Origin: Tenodera sinensis
Lineage: Eukaryota; Arthropoda; Insecta; Mantodea; Mantidae
Assembly (NCBI GenBank): GCA_030765045.1
Contig: CM060961.1
Coordinates: 35,973,805-36,037,804 of the forward strand
Length of the DNA stretch: 64,000 nt
Direction: 5' to 3'
In this document: one piece after another, positions 50,858-64,000 of the stretch
Numbering within the stretch: the first letter of the stretch is position 1
Layout of the letters: each line of letters starts with the position of its first letter
Program-made: the position numbers and the translations under genes
The notes under the pieces: model-generated
Seen by the model: the letters and a program-made list of their open reading frames with translations, nothing else
The model's database searches: none
Told to the model about the DNA's origin: nothing

Positions 50858-50892
50858 TGTAGAGAAAGTTATGTGAGTGCAACAGAGATTTT
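50858..50892 (-). mobile_element. FB terminal remnant beside the Beat acceptor
   Basis: GTAGAGAAAGTTATGTGAGT followed by GCAACAGAGATTTTTTTTTTC is the FB right terminus. It lies 40 bp before the exon at 50933. Confidence 0.65.
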
Positions 50893-50932
50893 TTTTTTCA
50901 AATAGATAATGGAGATGTATTGTGTATTGCAG

Positions 50933-51068
50933 CACCATCTGTCGAGCGACAAACAAGTGACGCTCAAGAGTGTGAATCTGAAATCCAGCGGTGTTTACCG
51001 GTGTGAAGTGTCAGCAGAGAGGCCAAACTTCTCATCTGCTGAAGGCGAGGGTCGCATGGAAGTCGTAT
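50933..51068 (+). CDS. Beaten path-family Ig domain, internal exon (second half)
   Basis: Continues the Ig domain begun at 32709-32920. It opens in phase 0 after TTGTGTATTGCAG and reads HHLSSDKQVTLKSVNL, then SGVYRCEVSAERPNFSSAEG and GRMEVV. The second Ig cysteine lies in YRCEVSA. Joined to the first exon, the cysteines are about 67 residues apart with the tryptophan 14 after the first, which is right for a V-type domain. D/T-x-x-SGxYRCEVSAxxPxF is typical of Beat proteins. The donor is most likely GTAAGT at 51069, giving a phase-1 exit; GTATGT at 51065 is an alternative. The next exon, expected to start with a leucine-proline-rich linker, is not recognisable before 64000. Transposon termini lie within 45 bp upstream of this exon. 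Confidence 0.85.
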
Positions 51069-54000
51069 GTAAGTCCAAACACCTTCTTTGTATTGTTTTG
51101 AAGATTGCTCATGCATATGTAATGATGCTCACTCTTAGATATATTGGTGTTAATTTTAACCCTTCCAGGGTACACTGTAAGACAATGAGAGTTCATTTTT
51201 TATTAGATTAACCGATGAGAAGGTTATCAAGAATTCCATAACAAATATTTAGCGACCAACGATGTTGAAAATGCACAGTTATCATCCACTTGAGGCCTTC
51301 AGCTGCCCAATAATGCATACTATTACTATTAACGCGTTCTTTTTTGACACAATATTTTGTCCCCGAGTTCATGAGGGAGATTTTTTCAATGAAAACATCA
51401 TGTCAGGCTCAACAATTCATTTTAGAAAAAAATGTTTCGATAAAAGTTGCTTAGTTTAATATGGGGAAGCAGCATATAGAAAAAATTGCCATGATTGCAT
51501 TTAAAATTCTGAGGTTGGCCCCATGAAAATATTTTTCATATCACCCTTACTCCTAGAAGATTTCGAATTCTTGGCATTTTTTCTGTTCGTTTAAAAGATA
51601 TTCAACTGTAATACTTTATATGCGCCACCCTGTAGGCATAGTAATTTTAGTTTATATGAAGGACAGTCGTGTTATTAAGCAAATAGAACAAAAAATAATG
51701 CCGCTTTAGAGAGTCATACAGAAAAAAATTACGTGAACATTTTCCGAAACTTTCTGCTTCGGTTTCTTTAATTATTTATCAGCGTTAGGACGCAATATCT
51801 TGAAAATTTGTAATTGAAGACTGTATGTTGGGTTTTGATCAAGACAATGCACCAAATAACCTTAAAGTTTTATTATTGCAGTTTATATTATCGTTATGTA
51901 TTATAAAAACCACATATAGAATTTCAATCAGATATCTATATTTGTTTTTAAAAATATATTATTAATGTTTTTGTTTTGCATTTAAGTTTTTGTTTTGCAT
52001 TTAAGTAATTTGTGTGTATTAATTAAAAGCGCCTAAAATGCGCTAGTAATTACTAAAACAAAAGAGTTACAGAGGATGCAAAATATTCTTCCACGGTTCT
52101 TCCTCCCATACCTTCCTCCTGGGAATAGTACATGCAAAAATTCCACGTTGGATCGAGGTGGAATATGTGGGATACGGGTAATGAAGGAAGGCGAGTTTAT
52201 GCAGTTTTTCCAAATATACTATAGCGCATGCGCATGAAGGATTTTAAACCAACAAAAGGTATAGGATAAAGTGTAAAGCGATAGATGTGACGCATGTGAT
52301 GAAATTGCTGCTCCAGAACATGTATTTGAATGTATTAAAGATCACGAAATTCTGCAGGGGCAACGAGAAACATTACAGGGGAAGGGGGTCTAGGATAGAT
52401 CAAAAATAGATCGACATTAGCAATGGAAAGAAGAATAGTTTCACACGGAAGGGCACAACGCATTCAACAAGTGGGTGTAGACCTAATTAGAAGATCAGGG
52501 AGGCCACATCAGGGGCTACAAGGAACATTGCAAGGATATCAAGAAGAGGAAACACGAGAGGAAGAACGAAGGAACAAGGAAGGAACGAATTAAAGATGAC
52601 GAATAATATTTTGTTTTGTTTAATTATTATCGTTTCTTAATTTTTGTTTAATTGTTGGTTTGAAAAAACCTCTATTGAGTTTTATTGCATTTATTAATCA
52701 ATAAACAGAAAATAAATATAAACTTAGAGGACGCTGTGCATTTATATTTTTATTTCTCTTTTATTTTTATTATTTTATTTTTTCACCTTCATTTAAGTTT
52801 TAAGCTTTTAAAATTGCTAAGTATAAATTTTCTAGGTATAAATATTATATGGGCGAGTAGACAATTTAAATTGCAGACTAAAAGTTGCTGCCAGCTTTAA
52901 GATTAATAATTTGTGAAATTAGTGAACACTGGAAATTAGTTATTAATTAGTAGCTATTAGTCAATAATAAATAATAGTAAAATATATATTTTTGTGTTAA
53001 GTGTTAATAATTTTGTGAAAAAGGTGCAGTGGAATTTATGATATACTCTTAGTTTTACTTTTATAAGTCGTAAATTATAAATGCTTGTAATGTAAATATT
53101 AAATAATATGTGTTGTGCTAAGTGTAGTTATATATAAATGTTTTAATGCAATTGCTTGGAAATTGTTTGTAAATTTAAAACTACGCATAATACCTTAACC
53201 ATTTACGGACTAATGGTATTTTACTTCCACTACATTTTCCACCAAGTATTACAACAGCGTTTGGCAGCTTTCCCATTCTGACAGCATTATTCCTTTTGGC
53301 TTACTTCATATTCCAGGAGCCTATACGGTTCCTGTACGTGGTTCTTACATAAACCAAGTCCAGTCTTGTTCCACAAAAAAGTCTACCCCCTCAGTTCCTT
53401 TTACTGCCATTGTCTCCCACATATTTCTCACTGCCCCATTTCTACCCCTTTCTTCGTGTAAAATATCAATGAAAACTTTGTTCAAAGGCTCCCTCGCTAC
53501 CCATTCCTACAAATGTCTTTGGTTATTATTTAACATTTCTTTCAAAAACTTTTTCTGTTTTTCCGAAGCCTCTCGATCATTCTATTCTAGAAATAACTGA
53601 AGAAAAGTATTTTGAATTCCAGGTTTCTTACAAAGGGCTTTATGACAAATACCTTTACAGCGTACAAACTGAGGACTTTGTTAACAGCCTCTTTTTTAGA
53701 AGTTGAAAAATTAAAGCTTCGATATCAATCTCACTAAAATACTTATTAAAACATTAAGAGGAGAGAGATTCGTAAGACTTAGGCATTTCAACAAAATTGA
53801 TCCAAATTGCAGCGTATATACAGGCTGTTAGGGGTGTATTTGTAGATATTTTTTTCCCTTCATATACTAGCAGTTTTGCCGCAAACCAATGTCAACGCTG
53901 TCAGCATTTACAGTAAAATATCCACTACTAAATCCTTGTAGAAGTTCAGCAATACAGGAATATTTCGATTTTCATGCTGGAGGCATTTTATTTTGAGCAT

Positions 54001-54339
54001 ATTCGAAAGACAATATGAGCTCTTGGCATTGTGCTTTGAGCTGTCACTGTACTGGGCAATGACGTCACGCTCTGCCCGTGTGGCAGGTAACTTGCAAACG
54101 CCTCATTTCGGGATAGCTGTATAAAGCTTCGAAAACTAATTACTAAACCGTCCTGAAATAGCAATGCAGATATCCACACCTATGCTTCTAGGTACACCAG
54201 CCTTTATTACAGGAAGCATGTATTGCCCTCAAAACGCACAATTTATGCCAAACCTTTTGCAGCCTTAACGCGATCTTCACAAGAAGCCAAGTGCACTGAT
54301 GTGATTAATGTTGTTTATTTTTGTTACATCACTAAAAAT
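51069..54339. other. Downstream intron, mostly featureless
   Basis: Very AT-rich, especially 51500-52060 and 52590-53200. Apart from the LINE remnant at 52284-52392, nothing was recognised, and no next Beat exon. Confidence 0.5.
52284..52392 (+). pseudogene. Possible LINE C-terminal CCHC remnant
   Basis: One frame reads DRCDACDEIAAPEHVFECIK, then DHEILQGQRETLQGKGV and a stop. C-x2-C-x8-H-x4-C resembles the cysteine-histidine motif at the end of Jockey-like ORF2 proteins. Upstream sequence is broken by several stops. Confidence 0.45.
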
Positions 54340-54660
54340 CGCTTAGAAAGTTTAAATGTTCCAAAACTCACACAAATAACAAAGAATATCTCCGAAATGG
54401 TTCACTCTACAAAAAATTATTTGGACCATAAACTTTGTCTATTAGCAAGATCTACATTTTTGTATAGTAAGATTTGGTCCATTTTTTACAGTTTAATAGT
54501 TATACAAAAGTCATCCACAGTAAACAGGACTACATGGGCTACAGCCAGAAAATTCAAAATATACATTTCATTGTAATAAAATATCTTAAAGTTGTTGCAT
54601 TTTAATCAAAATCATTGGAGCTGTTTTCGAGAATTAAAGTTTTCGAAATACTTGAAACTT
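54340..54660 (+). mobile_element. FB arm fragment
   Basis: CACACAAATAACAAAGAATA, TCTCCGAAATGGTTCACTC and GCTACAGCCAGAAAATTC are the FB left arm; it ends near GTTTTCGAAATACTTG. Confidence 0.7.
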
Positions 54661-55405
54661 GAGAAAAGATTTGAATGCATAGAAAACAGCATTTAAACAG
54701 CAGTAGCGCATTTAAAAATGGCGTCTGATGGCTAATGCATTTTTCGCATTCATAAATATCTTAATTATTTTTTGGAGCTAAAATGAATTTTTGTTTTAGA
54801 TTTTCATAAAATTTTAGTTATGCGTATCCTCAAACTAAATATCCCTAAATTAATTTCTTTTGTAAATTTCGTGCACAGGTGCAAACTTTCGTAAATAAAA
54901 TTAGTTCAAGAATGGGATACCTTTGAGTTCCCTAAAAAATCCTCCCTTATTTAAATCCCCATAAGATATACCTTAAAAATGTCGTCGAGCTATACAATGT
55001 GCCTAACCTAAAATTAGAAAATTTTTCGTATTTCATAACAGAGAATGTGTTGGCTTTCTGGGGTTTTTTCGCAATAGACACCCTTAAAATTCACATTTAG
55101 GAGAGCGCTCAGCTATTATTACACAAGTTATAGCACGAACTAAAGTTTTCAGCAGTTCACAGGATCAAAAAGACTTTTCTTTCTAAATATAGGGTTGATA
55201 AAATCAATACCTGCATGCATATTGCTTGGGCATGTAAATGTTCTTTAATTTAACGACTTCACTTCATTCAGTTGCACTAGATTCTTGTTCAGTTCTGACG
55301 TTAAATGAAAATCCGGCGACCAAATTGAATTCCCGAAGCTACCTAAGTGCGTAAAGGTGTTAGTTTTCCCGCTTTCATGGTTCGCCTTTTATTTTTGGGG
55401 GTTGA

Positions 55406-55505
55406 GGGGCAGTAATGCAGTTAGGAGTGAAACAGAAGTGGCCCCCGGGGTGTCATCTGCCTCAGATTTTCCCCACCCCATGACCCCGCTAACTGTGATT
55501 GCCCC
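55406..55505. repeat. Imperfect inverted repeat
   Basis: GGGGCAGTAATGCAGTTAGG (55406 on) pairs imperfectly with GCTAACTGTGATTGCCCC (55488-55505), ending in GGGG/CCCC. A short degraded MITE is possible. Confidence 0.4.
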
Positions 55506-56072
55506 TTTCTACCCCAGAGATTTGGTCTGTGTGCTAATTGGTCCGCCACTTAACTTACTTAAATCGGATATTAATACATGACCTATTTCTTAGGTTACAC
55601 ATTTCAAATTCAACTTTGTTACAAAGAGTGTTCTTAATACCAGAAAACTCGTATATTGCAAGAGGTCCAGTTAACTCGACTTAGAGCATGATTTTATGCA
55701 ACTAATTTGACTTTTTTTGCAACCCACAATATCTTTTGGCAATCTATAAACATCGCTTATTTTTGGATTAACAGCATGGCATTCTGAAAATGATGTTCTA
55801 GTAGATAGAATTAATGGGATATTAAAAATTCTAAGCTAATCATGTCACCAGTTATCTCAGGGGCTACTTAAGATAGCAGACTTCATTTTTTTAAAACATT
55901 AAGTTACATGTCTTCTAATTTTATTGATCTACTTTTATTCAATAACGTTATTAATCCAAATAAGTTCTTTTATTTGTTCCAAGTCGCTTGAATTCGTTGG
56001 TCATACCGCAGTTCCACAGAGATACCGTAAGCCATGGAATAAAATTACATTTAAGAGGTGGAATCAGGACTG

Positions 56073-56866
56073 AAAAATCTGATTTGTTGCACTCACATGA
56101 CTTTCTCTACTCTTGTACTAACCATTCTTACAAACTCTTATTCCTATATCTTCGTGTTAGTTAAGATAAACATTTGTACAAATTATCATATTGTTTATTC
56201 CCTTGTAGGTGTAAGAGGAATATTAAAATACAGTAGGCTTTGAGCGATAGTCAAATCTTGAGATCCCATTCTCTTTCTGCGCTTAACATATAAAAAAATT
56301 AACAACGATGTTACATTTCACTAAAGTTTTTGTTTTCCGAAACTAACACAATTAACCAGGAATATCTCCGAAATGGTTCACTCTACAAAAAAATTTATTC
56401 AGACATAATTTATCAACTTTGGTTTTTAACCGACTTTTCGTTTTTCAGTTATGCTGTCCACTATAGCTGGTATTTCAGTTTAATGTCTTTGAAGGATGCC
56501 ACACGAAGATTTTCAATAAAACAGCCCCGCCTTAAATTATCCTTTACATGGAAAAATTTGTGAAAAATTTTTATTTTATTGAAAATGGCTCCAACGACTT
56601 TGATTAAAATGTCATATATTTAAGATGTTTTTATGAGTAATGAAATGTATATTTTGAATTTTTTGGCTATAGCCTATGTAGTCATGTTTACTCTGAATAA
56701 CTCGTAAACCGTAAGAGATAGACAAAATCGTACTATACAAAAATGTAGATCTTGCAAAAACACATAATTTTTTTTTTAAGGGTGAACCATTTTGGAGATA
56801 TTCCTTGTTATTGATTTGTGTCAGCTTCGGAAAACTTAAAACTTTCATGAAATGGAACAGATCAGG
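56073..56866. mobile_element. FB copy without centre
   Basis: The left arm starts AAAAATCTGATTTGTTGCAC. At about 56460 it passes directly into the inverted right arm (GCTGTCCACTATAGCTGG), so the CA-bearing centre is deleted. The right end is cut at 56866, where a different repeat begins. Confidence 0.72.
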
Positions 56867-56999
56867 TTATCGCTCCACCTAACATCGAGTAAGGTGTAAT
56901 ATTAGATGCCCTAGTCATAGGTGCGTTCGTTCGAAAACTAGAACGTTTAAATAAACATAGGGTCACACAGGCCCTTAGCGACTAATGGAGGGTTAAGCA
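56863..56999 (-). mobile_element. Terminal repeat of a DNA transposon, copy 2
   Basis: Same family as 24795-24935, ending GACTAATGGAGGG before TTAA. It joins the cut end of the FB copy at 56073-56866. Confidence 0.6.
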
Positions 57000-58445
57000 C
57001 TTCTTTCCGCTGAATTTGGTTGTTTTTGAGCTCTTGTCCCATATTTTATTCAAATATTCACGAAATTTAAGCAGAAAACGGGCGTTTTAATGTAGCGCAC
57101 ACGACATTTAAAGCCACTCTAACCTTAAAAAATGTGGGAATCTAAAAAATGTCACTGTCAGCCGATGACTAAAACTTTAGGGAAGATTTATGCGCATAAA
57201 CGTAAAAATCGTCAATTTGATAATTTTTTCGGTCATTTTTCAGTCCTTAAAGGTAATTGCTTTAATTGCTGAAGTAAGCTATTTTTTAATAATGTATCCT
57301 ACGATGATGATTTTTCTGTATCTGTTAAGACGAAGAACTGCTACGCAAAACCTGGAATCAAGCTATAACGTAAGCTAACACACACTTCTAGTTACTCGCT
57401 GTCATCTCAGGAAGACAAAATTAATTCCCTGGAGATGGAATATTGACGTTATGACAGACACTTTATGTTATATAAGTTGACACAGTACCTGCTCCTGGAA
57501 GCCTTGATGTTTTGTTGCCAGGACAACCATTCCTACCTCCCAGAATAAAGTGGAGGCAAAAAAAGAACATTATTCCCTTGTTCAGTCAATAACGCTCCAG
57601 AAATAAATCACGCGACGGAAGGTTTCCATTATAACCTGAATTACATTAGTACAGGGAAATTGCCCATCTAATAACTCAGTGTGCGGTGGCTGAAAACTTT
57701 CTAGAGTGTAAAAAGCGTTTCTCGGTAGCTCATAGTTCCTGCTGCCCCTTATTATTCATAAGGTGAAAATAGGGACATGACAAAAGTTGCTTCGTAAATT
57801 ACATTTTAATATTTTTTTGCTGTAGAAGCGTCTGTGAAGCCTGATTGACATGAATTAGAGAACGTGCAGTACAACAACTTTATCCTTGTTGTCATAGCTT
57901 GTTGAAGAGTAATTTGTCGATCAATACTCGTCAGCAAAGAGGCAAAATCACTTGCCTCATGTTTCATTAACATGACCTACTTGAAACTCAACAACTGCTC
58001 CATGTTGGCCATAGAGTATTATGTAACTATCAAGCATAGAGAAAGTTGATGAATCGATTCTTAGCATGAAAGGGTTATACGAATAATTATGTGCGAAATA
58101 CCACTCTGAGATAATTGTACAATTGTTTGTAAAGCTCTTAACACAAATATTAATTGTTCTCTACTGACAAGGTTATCTATATCAGGTTCAATACTGTTAG
58201 TACAAGGATAGAAAGCTGACAAAAGATGATCGTCTATTAGACGAGTATGCGCAGTATTTTTAACCTGGTTAAGTTTCGAAAAAAATTATTCGCAGATATA
58301 AGCAGATGCAAATATTGACAGCATTTGTGTCATTTGATGTTTTGTCCTATAAGTGAATTAGCTCTCGCTGCAGAATATTGGGAGCCCTGAAGGACATGCG
58401 ATCGTAAATACACACATTTCATTCTCTACTGATTGCGTAAGTGGA
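57000..58445. other. No recognised feature
   Basis: AT-rich; no motif seen. Confidence 0.55.
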
Positions 58446-58500
58446 TGAGTGAGTAGAGGTTAAGAGCCCGTCGACAGCCAGGTCATTTGGGCCCTAAGCC
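58446..58500. repeat. GGGCCC-bounded repeat, copy 2
   Basis: GAGTGAGTAGAGGTTAAGAG, CCCGTCGACAGCCAGGTCAT and TTGGGCCCTAAG match copy 1. Confidence 0.55.
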
Positions 58501-59354
58501 AGAGTTGAAAAGCTAAAACACTCACAAAGGGATGTGCTATAAAAGGTGAAAAATAAAATAGTAAATAGTTAAAACAGTAAAAATGAACTTTAAAAGTGAA
58601 AACGTTAAAATCTGAGTGTTTAAAGAGTAAGGGTTAAACCGCTAAAAATAAGCAGGAAAAACAACACAAATCAGAGGACGTATTCTAAAACCATAAAACC
58701 AAATGCCCAATAATAAAACACTAGTTAGACTCATGGAAATACATATATCCCAAACCTATACTTCATCTCTGTCTGCCATGTTTATTTCTCTCGCTTGAGC
58801 TATCAATTGTTCTAGAGCAAAATGTATCATAGTGTGACAGACACACATTCTTTTGTGTGCAATTCCATTGTATACAAAATGCTTGGTTATAAAAGTTGAA
58901 TCTGGGACACCGGCTTGCATGATATTGTCTCTGGTTCGATCCTTCCGAAGCTTGCTTTCCTGAGTGCAGTGTCGGAACGCTGCTTTATGCGTGGCAATTC
59001 CCTGTCAGTGTTGGAGACAGGAGGAATATTTGCTCTGGCTAATATTTTCTCAGCGGAGAAACAAGGACTTTTGCTTACAAGTAGGTAAGCAGTTGGAAGA
59101 TTTCAGCTCGAGGGATATGGAACTGGGATATTCATTACACAAAGTTGCCTCTAAATACTTATATTGTATTTTGAAGTCACAATTCTCTCCAGGAATTAAT
59201 ATTCTTGGCGAAATAAATGAAATCCAAAATCTCTGGGTCAAAGTGCCCCGATTTGTGCCAAAACTTGGGTTCACTGGGAAATGTACCTCAATATTGTCAT
59301 TATTTGTTCAACTAAAAGATTTCCGGCCGCGTTTGCTTAGCGACAAAACCACCA

Positions 59355-59501
59355 GGGGTGCCGGGCATTGAAATCTCCTGCAATTATAACATAGTCCTCT
59401 AAAGCAAGGATTTGTTCGAGGTCTTGTGTGAAATCTGGGTAGTTAGGGGGCCGATAATGTGCTACCAGCATCACCGTTTGATTGTTAACTTGGATTTTAA
59501 G
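59355..59501 (-). pseudogene. LINE endonuclease-domain fragment
   Basis: The minus strand reads LKIQVNNQTVMLVAHYRPPN, then YPDFTQDLEQILALEDYVII, then AGDFNARHP, and soon a stop. YRPPN and the catalytic-region motif GDFNARHP are marks of the apurinic-type endonuclease of Jockey-like non-LTR retrotransposons. Only about 50 codons remain, and a stop also lies just upstream. No reverse transcriptase follows. Confidence 0.8.
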
Positions 59502-60837
59502 AGCCGTTCATAACTTTCTGAAATGTTCAACAAAAATACGATAGATTTTTTTTGTCGTAGGACTACAAAATACTTCGCTGGAAATCGCAATTCTGGGGCG
59601 TTTTACAGTTTCTAACATTTTCCACCAGGAACCTAGGCGAATATTAATTACATGAAACAAATTCAGATACTTATGGTTCCTACAAGTTACGTAGCTATAT
59701 AAAGATTATTTCTGAAAAGAATTACCTTTGAAAATCATATTTACAAATATAAAATTCGGTCTCAATTTTCTAAACCATCTTGTATCAATGTTATACCTAC
59801 GTGAATTTTTCTTTGTAAACGAAACTTTGAAATTGCAGTGACTTCATCTATTATAAATTCAACACGTGTTATGAGACTTATGTAAAGAAAAGGTTCATAG
59901 CTAATAAATTAACTCCAGTAAGCAAAAGAATTAGCAATCTTATCAATGAGTGAAAATTAAAGCAGAGTGCACTAAGTATATTAAACACGTTGAAATCAGC
60001 AAATACTTCTCTTTAAAATTCTACACACCTACTCCTAGATAAATAATTCATAAAATCTGGTTTAGGTGCTCTAGTTAGAACAATTTAATCATTACTGAAC
60101 CTTGATTTTGAGAATCATTAATAATTCAATAATTTCTTTCTGCGAAGGTACTTGATATAGCTAAATAAAAATACCAGGTTTTGAGGAGATAAATGAAACA
60201 TATAGCCAAAGTTTATTTTATTATAACAAATAATACTTTAACGAAGCATTTCTTACACTACACTAAAATAGCAGCAAAAAAGCAATATTTATTTTTGTTA
60301 AAATATATCTTCTATAGAAAAGTGGAATTTGATAGCTCTAATAGAAATACTAGTTTTGGAATGTTGAATTCAATAAAAGAACGAGTCGTAAATTATTCAC
60401 TTTAAATGCGTGAATTGAAACACATCTTTAAATCGAGTTCAGTAAATGGCCCACTTTGTGCACACCGGACGATAAAGTAAATATAACGTAATTGAGAACT
60501 AAGTACTAACTAAATTAAAACGCTCTTGAAAACACGTCAAAGCAAATGTTTTTGTTGTGCCATAGACGGTACCTTTATCACAATCTGTCACAGTAATTGC
60601 TTCCGATGTTGTCACTACCCAATTAATATTGTCTTTAATTATCTACCATCATTCTCGTAATAAACACCATTTTTCCTTCGCGGTCTTCATTATAAAATAC
60701 GCCAGAGGATCATTTTCAGACACACTGTCTACATTTTCACTGTTTCTGCAGTGTACCTCGTACAGAAGGAATGCAAAGTTTGGGCGAGGAGATTTCACCG
60801 TAAATACACGCTTTGATGACTGAGAATCAAAAATAAG
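59502..60837. other. No recognised feature
   Basis: AT-rich; the ORF at 60193-60405 has a low-complexity composition and no motif. Confidence 0.55.
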
Positions 60838-61203
60838 TTCTAAAAGGTCTGATGTGTTGCACTCACAATACTTTATCTACTCTTGTACTAACAATTCTTA
60901 CTTTCTCTCATTCCTCAATCTTCTTCGTGTTAAGATAAACATTTGCAGAATTATCTGATTGCTTATTTCCTTGCACTTGCAAGGAAATATGGGAATACAG
61001 TAGTCTTTGAGCGATAGTCAAATCTTTTAAAGCTTTGAGATTTCGTTCTCTTTGCATAACATAAAAAAGTGAATAACGATGTTCCATTTGACTGAAGTAT
61101 AAGTTCTTCAAAAGTCACACAAATAACAAGGCATGTCTCCGAAATGCTTCAATCTACAAAAAGAATTTATTTTTAGACATAAATTGTGTACTTTAGCAAG
61201 ATC

Positions 61204-61237
<34 letters not shown>

Positions 61238-61712
61238 GGTATAGTAAGGCTTTACCAGTTATACAAAAGTCGTTCAGAGTAAATACGACTACAGGGGCTA
61301 TAGCCAGAAAACTCAAGATATACATTTCATTTATCATAAAATATATCAAAAATATGGCATTTTAATGAATATCGCTAGAGCCATTTTCAAGAAAAAAAAA
61401 AAAACATGTTCGAAAAATTCTCCATGTAAAGGGTAGTTTAGGGTGAAGGAATTTTCTTCAAAATCTTCGTGTCATATCCTTGAAAGACATTAAATACAAC
61501 CTTGGTTTTTAAACGACTTTTCGATTTTGAGTAATGTTGTCCACTGACTGGTGGACAGACGCACACGCACACACGGACTTTTTTCTAAAACTGCTTTTTT
61601 TTTTTTGGATTCAGGGGACCTCAAAACTTATATATTCGATGAAACCTCGACATCGAATTTTTCGGTGGAATACAATATTTCCTCTACATTACTTAGTAGA
61701 GAAAGTAAAAAT
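60838..61712 (+). mobile_element. FB left arm plus centre
   Basis: Starts TAAAAGGTCTGATGTGTTGC and ends TAGTAGAGAAAGTAAAAATG. The short poly(T) of the consensus has expanded to 30 T at 61207-61236. The CA tract is short (61559-61576). Confidence 0.78.
61207..61236. repeat. Poly(T), 30 bases, in FB
   Basis: Expansion of the consensus segment GATCTACATTTTTTGTATAG. Confidence 0.95.
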
Positions 61713-62469
61713 GGGTCCTGTTAGATACAGAAATTGTAGGTTAAGTAAATAAAACATTTCAAACGAAGTTACTAAATAACATAATCGATAAAGAATTGTT
61801 AGGGAAACCAGAAAAATAAAATCATTTAAAATATTAATATTACAGCGATATCCTATATAGCATTAGAATGTCTAAAATTTGCCGACAGGAGAATTAGTGG
61901 GTATCAGATGGCTAAGTATGTCATTAGCGAAGGGTTGGATTCCGTAGGCCAATTAAGAAAATTTTCCTAGTAGTTACTGGAGTAATTAACGAGGTTGCCT
62001 GATATATTGCCGCGCTTGGACCTGACAATCTCCCGGCTTTCTGATAATTTTATAGACGAAGACAGGGTGAAAATCAAGAGACCTTGAACGTTATAGACAT
62101 TTTGCAATATCGCATGAGCTTTGGAGGAAGGGAAAGATTATTGGGAGTAACAACAGTTTTGGTTTGTATAGAACGCACTTCTTCTGGGTTTGTCGGAGCG
62201 TCTGAGGTGTTTGTCTGTTGGAACAGATTTTCATTATTTCTACCTAAGGGGCGGAATGCAATTTGATTATTTATTGCAATCAACCGCCGCGGTTTACAGC
62301 ACCATCGGGAAATCCAGTTTGTCAGATTACTACCTCCCGCCCAGTTTAACAATGCAATGCATTTATCTTAGAAAAGCGCACAATCTTAATTCAAGAAACA
62401 AACAGAACACATAAACAAAACACAAACATGTCATTGTTTACAGTTAATCACAGCTTTACTATTCAAAGT
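61713..62469. other. No recognised feature
   Basis: Short ORFs on both strands at 62074-62414 lack any recognised motif. Confidence 0.5.
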
Positions 62470-62600
62470 AAATGTTGGAACTCACGCCCATTGCGAATAA
62501 CACAAAGAGTGCATCGACGTACCCTATTCTGCCGTACTCTCGCAAAGACAGCAGCCTATTCTCTGGTTTAAAAGTTTGTCGATCTAATTTTGAAGCATCA
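62470..62600 (+). repeat. 120 bp dispersed repeat, copy 3
   Basis: TCACGCCCATTGCGAATAAC, GAGTGCATCGACGTACCCTA and TTAAAAGTTTGTCGATCTAA match copies 1 and 2. Confidence 0.75.
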
Positions 62601-63033
62601 TTGCATCACCAATGTGTGGCTTAAATAAACTGTGTCCACAGTTGCAACACACGTGAAGAGAAATGTAGAATTGAACTGAATTTGAATGGCTTGTTTCCAT
62701 TTGGTGATTACCATCAATGATTACAGTAATAGTGCTAATACCTGTTACAATTGTTGTTAAAATACAGAGTGCGGTATAAGTAATTGACCGAAAATGCCGT
62801 TCTGTATTTCGAAGTTTTAACTTATATGAAGTAATTTGAAATACTGAAATTGTTCAGTGTGTTCCCTATTGTTATCTAGACGTTTAAATATCGTTTAGGC
62901 ACCGAACTACATGTTCTGTGACCAGCTCTCCATTATTACCAAAATTATTTTTAAATTCTGGTTGAATGAATCCCCTATATCCTGTGTGTTTGGCAGTTTT
63001 TAAGCGAAAGTATTGTCCTGCAATAACCACCGT

Positions 63034-64000
<967 letters not shown>

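Larger units (their letters stand above)
48842..50860 (+). mobile_element. Second Tc1-like copy, split by the LINE
   Basis: Left part 48855-49038 aligns with 10446-10650: GTGTTGTGGAACATAAGCG, the NIPELAID-like segment read as KYSELAIDNVVKLTCEFTCV, then SSIYSARKQNSS. The right part 50756-50860 aligns with 10990-11100: GTGGCCGCGGAGT, ATACAAACCGG, and a degraded right terminus near CACTTGATGTACATAATG. The stretch between is deleted. The left terminus is not recognisable, so the start is approximate. Confidence 0.75.

Noticed and set aside
58885..58960. Possible tRNA-like head with GGTTCGATCC
   Set aside because: A B box alone; no A box or tRNA fold nearby.
58964..59371. 135-codon + strand ORF
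   Set aside because: It overlaps a convincing endonuclease fragment on the other strand at its end and has no motif of its own.

Overview
This 64 kb window is AT-rich eukaryotic nuclear DNA. Most of it is transposable-element remains, tRNA-derived repeats and microsatellites. There are no bacterial-style genes, rRNAs, CRISPR arrays or dense coding regions. The only host gene I recognise is on the + strand. Two exons, 32709-32920 and 50933-51068, join in phase into an immunoglobulin V-type domain of the insect Beaten path (Beat) family. They are separated by an 18,012 bp intron. The Beat-type domain, large intron and repeat spectrum point to an arthropod, most likely an insect with a large genome; the species cannot be named from the sequence.

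Layout. 1-10 kb: tRNA-derived SINE-like repeats, (GT)n/(CA)n arrays and LTR-retrotransposon remnants with a tRNA-Leu-type primer binding site. 10.17-11.10 kb: a TA-flanked Tc1/mariner-type element with perfect 31 bp terminal repeats and a broken transposase N-terminus. 12.7-21.8 kb: first copies of an abundant long-inverted-repeat ('foldback') family. 24-30 kb: a (AAT)72 array, a perfect 114 bp inverted repeat with a hammerhead-like motif in each arm (Penelope-like terminal sequence), a 1.1 kb foldback copy, and the end of a DNA transposon with a truncated ORF. 30-34 kb: several LTRs and the first Beat exon. 34-51 kb (intron): SINEs, foldback copies, LINE fragments, another hammerhead-like motif, and a 5'-truncated Jockey-type LINE inserted in a second copy of the Tc1-like element with a target duplication of more than 50 bp. 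51-64 kb: the second Beat exon is at the start; the rest is AT-rich DNA with more foldback copies, an endonuclease-domain LINE fragment and a 219 bp (AAT)n array.

The main structural theme is the foldback family, called FB here. About 16 copies or pieces are present. Their inverted arms begin near AAAAATCTGATGTG, and the unique centre carries a (CA)n tract. The family explains several of the long microsatellites and one G-quadruplex-forming tract. Most long ORFs in the window are translations of simple repeats or of FB arms and are not listed as genes.
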